From Selaginella moellendorffii (Eukaryota; Streptophyta; Lycopodiopsida; Selaginellales; Selaginellaceae): a DNA stretch of 64,000 nt. Shown here piece by piece: positions 63,967-64,000 of this stretch. Made by a program: the position numbers and the translations under genes. The stretch spans positions 409,494 through 473,493 of the forward strand of contig NW_003314332.1 in the NCBI RefSeq assembly GCF_000143415.4, written 5' to 3'. How positions within the stretch are numbered: the first letter of the stretch is position 1; each line of letters starts with the position of its first letter. The notes beneath the pieces were generated by a model. The model did not search any database. It saw only the letters and a program-made list of their open reading frames with translations, and had not been told where the DNA came from.

Positions 63967-64000
63967 AGAGGGTTTAGATTTCACTTCGTGGTTATCCTAT
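63967..64000 (+). repeat. End of a family D LTR, running off the window
   Basis: GAGGGTTTAGATTTCACTTCGTGGTTATCCTAT corresponds to the last part of a D LTR in plus orientation (reverse complement of 49442-49475), including the left arm of the terminal palindrome. The rest lies beyond the window. Confidence 0.65.

Overview
This window is plant nuclear DNA that consists almost entirely of nested LTR retrotransposons around the remains of a few host genes. The evidence is Ty3/gypsy gag-pol sequence of two lineages (a chromodomain-bearing chromovirus and a Tat/Athila-type OTA lineage), initiator-Met-tRNA primer-binding sites, 5S-rRNA-bearing Cassandra-type short elements, a SWIM zinc-finger gene remnant and a bulb-type (GNA-like) lectin gene. 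Candidate introns are very short (46, 52 and 55 bp). That would suit a short-intron plant such as a Selaginella-like lycophyte, but this is only a hypothesis. No rRNA or tRNA gene, CRISPR array or bacterial operon is present.

I name the repeat families A-F. A is a chromovirus coding on the minus strand: solo LTR A1 at 2243-3391, decayed A2 at 5812-12285, near-complete A3 at 40470-48014 and decayed A4 at 58898-61530. C is a large non-coding element: complete copy at 12758-20581, truncated C3 at 22039-24771, solo LTR C4 at 25218-27097 and a scar at 33168-33332. B is a Tat-type element: B1 at 24772-33115 and an inverted, internally deleted B2 at 3920-5812. D is another large non-coding family at 33333-34300, 49410-56190, 56191-58246, 58247-58897 and the window end. 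E is a dispersed repeat at 38417-38865 and, inverted, 61985-62440. F is an Athila/Tat-type pol remnant at 650-1300.

Four insertions are proved by perfect 5-bp target-site duplications: A1 (TTAGG), C (TTTAG), C4 (CACAC, inside B1 gag) and A3 (TCAGC, inside the lectin gene). A fifth, a 195-bp Cassandra-type solo LTR at 21732-21926, has TTTGT on both sides. Excising A3 rejoins an uninterrupted 343-codon lectin reading frame. Excising C and the Cassandra LTR rejoins parts of a minus-strand gene that ends in a SWIM zinc finger.

A and C appear to be an autonomous/non-autonomous pair. They share the primer-binding site, a 43-bp hairpin-plus-polypurine segment at the 3' LTR, tRNA T-arm-like doublets and other 3' non-coding sequence, a GAGTCC-type minisatellite in U3, and a G-tract/TATA-like module that D also carries. 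The most unusual coding observations are two candidate mini-introns inside the A integrase, present at the same places in two copies, and a RNase H domain placed before the reverse transcriptase in B1.
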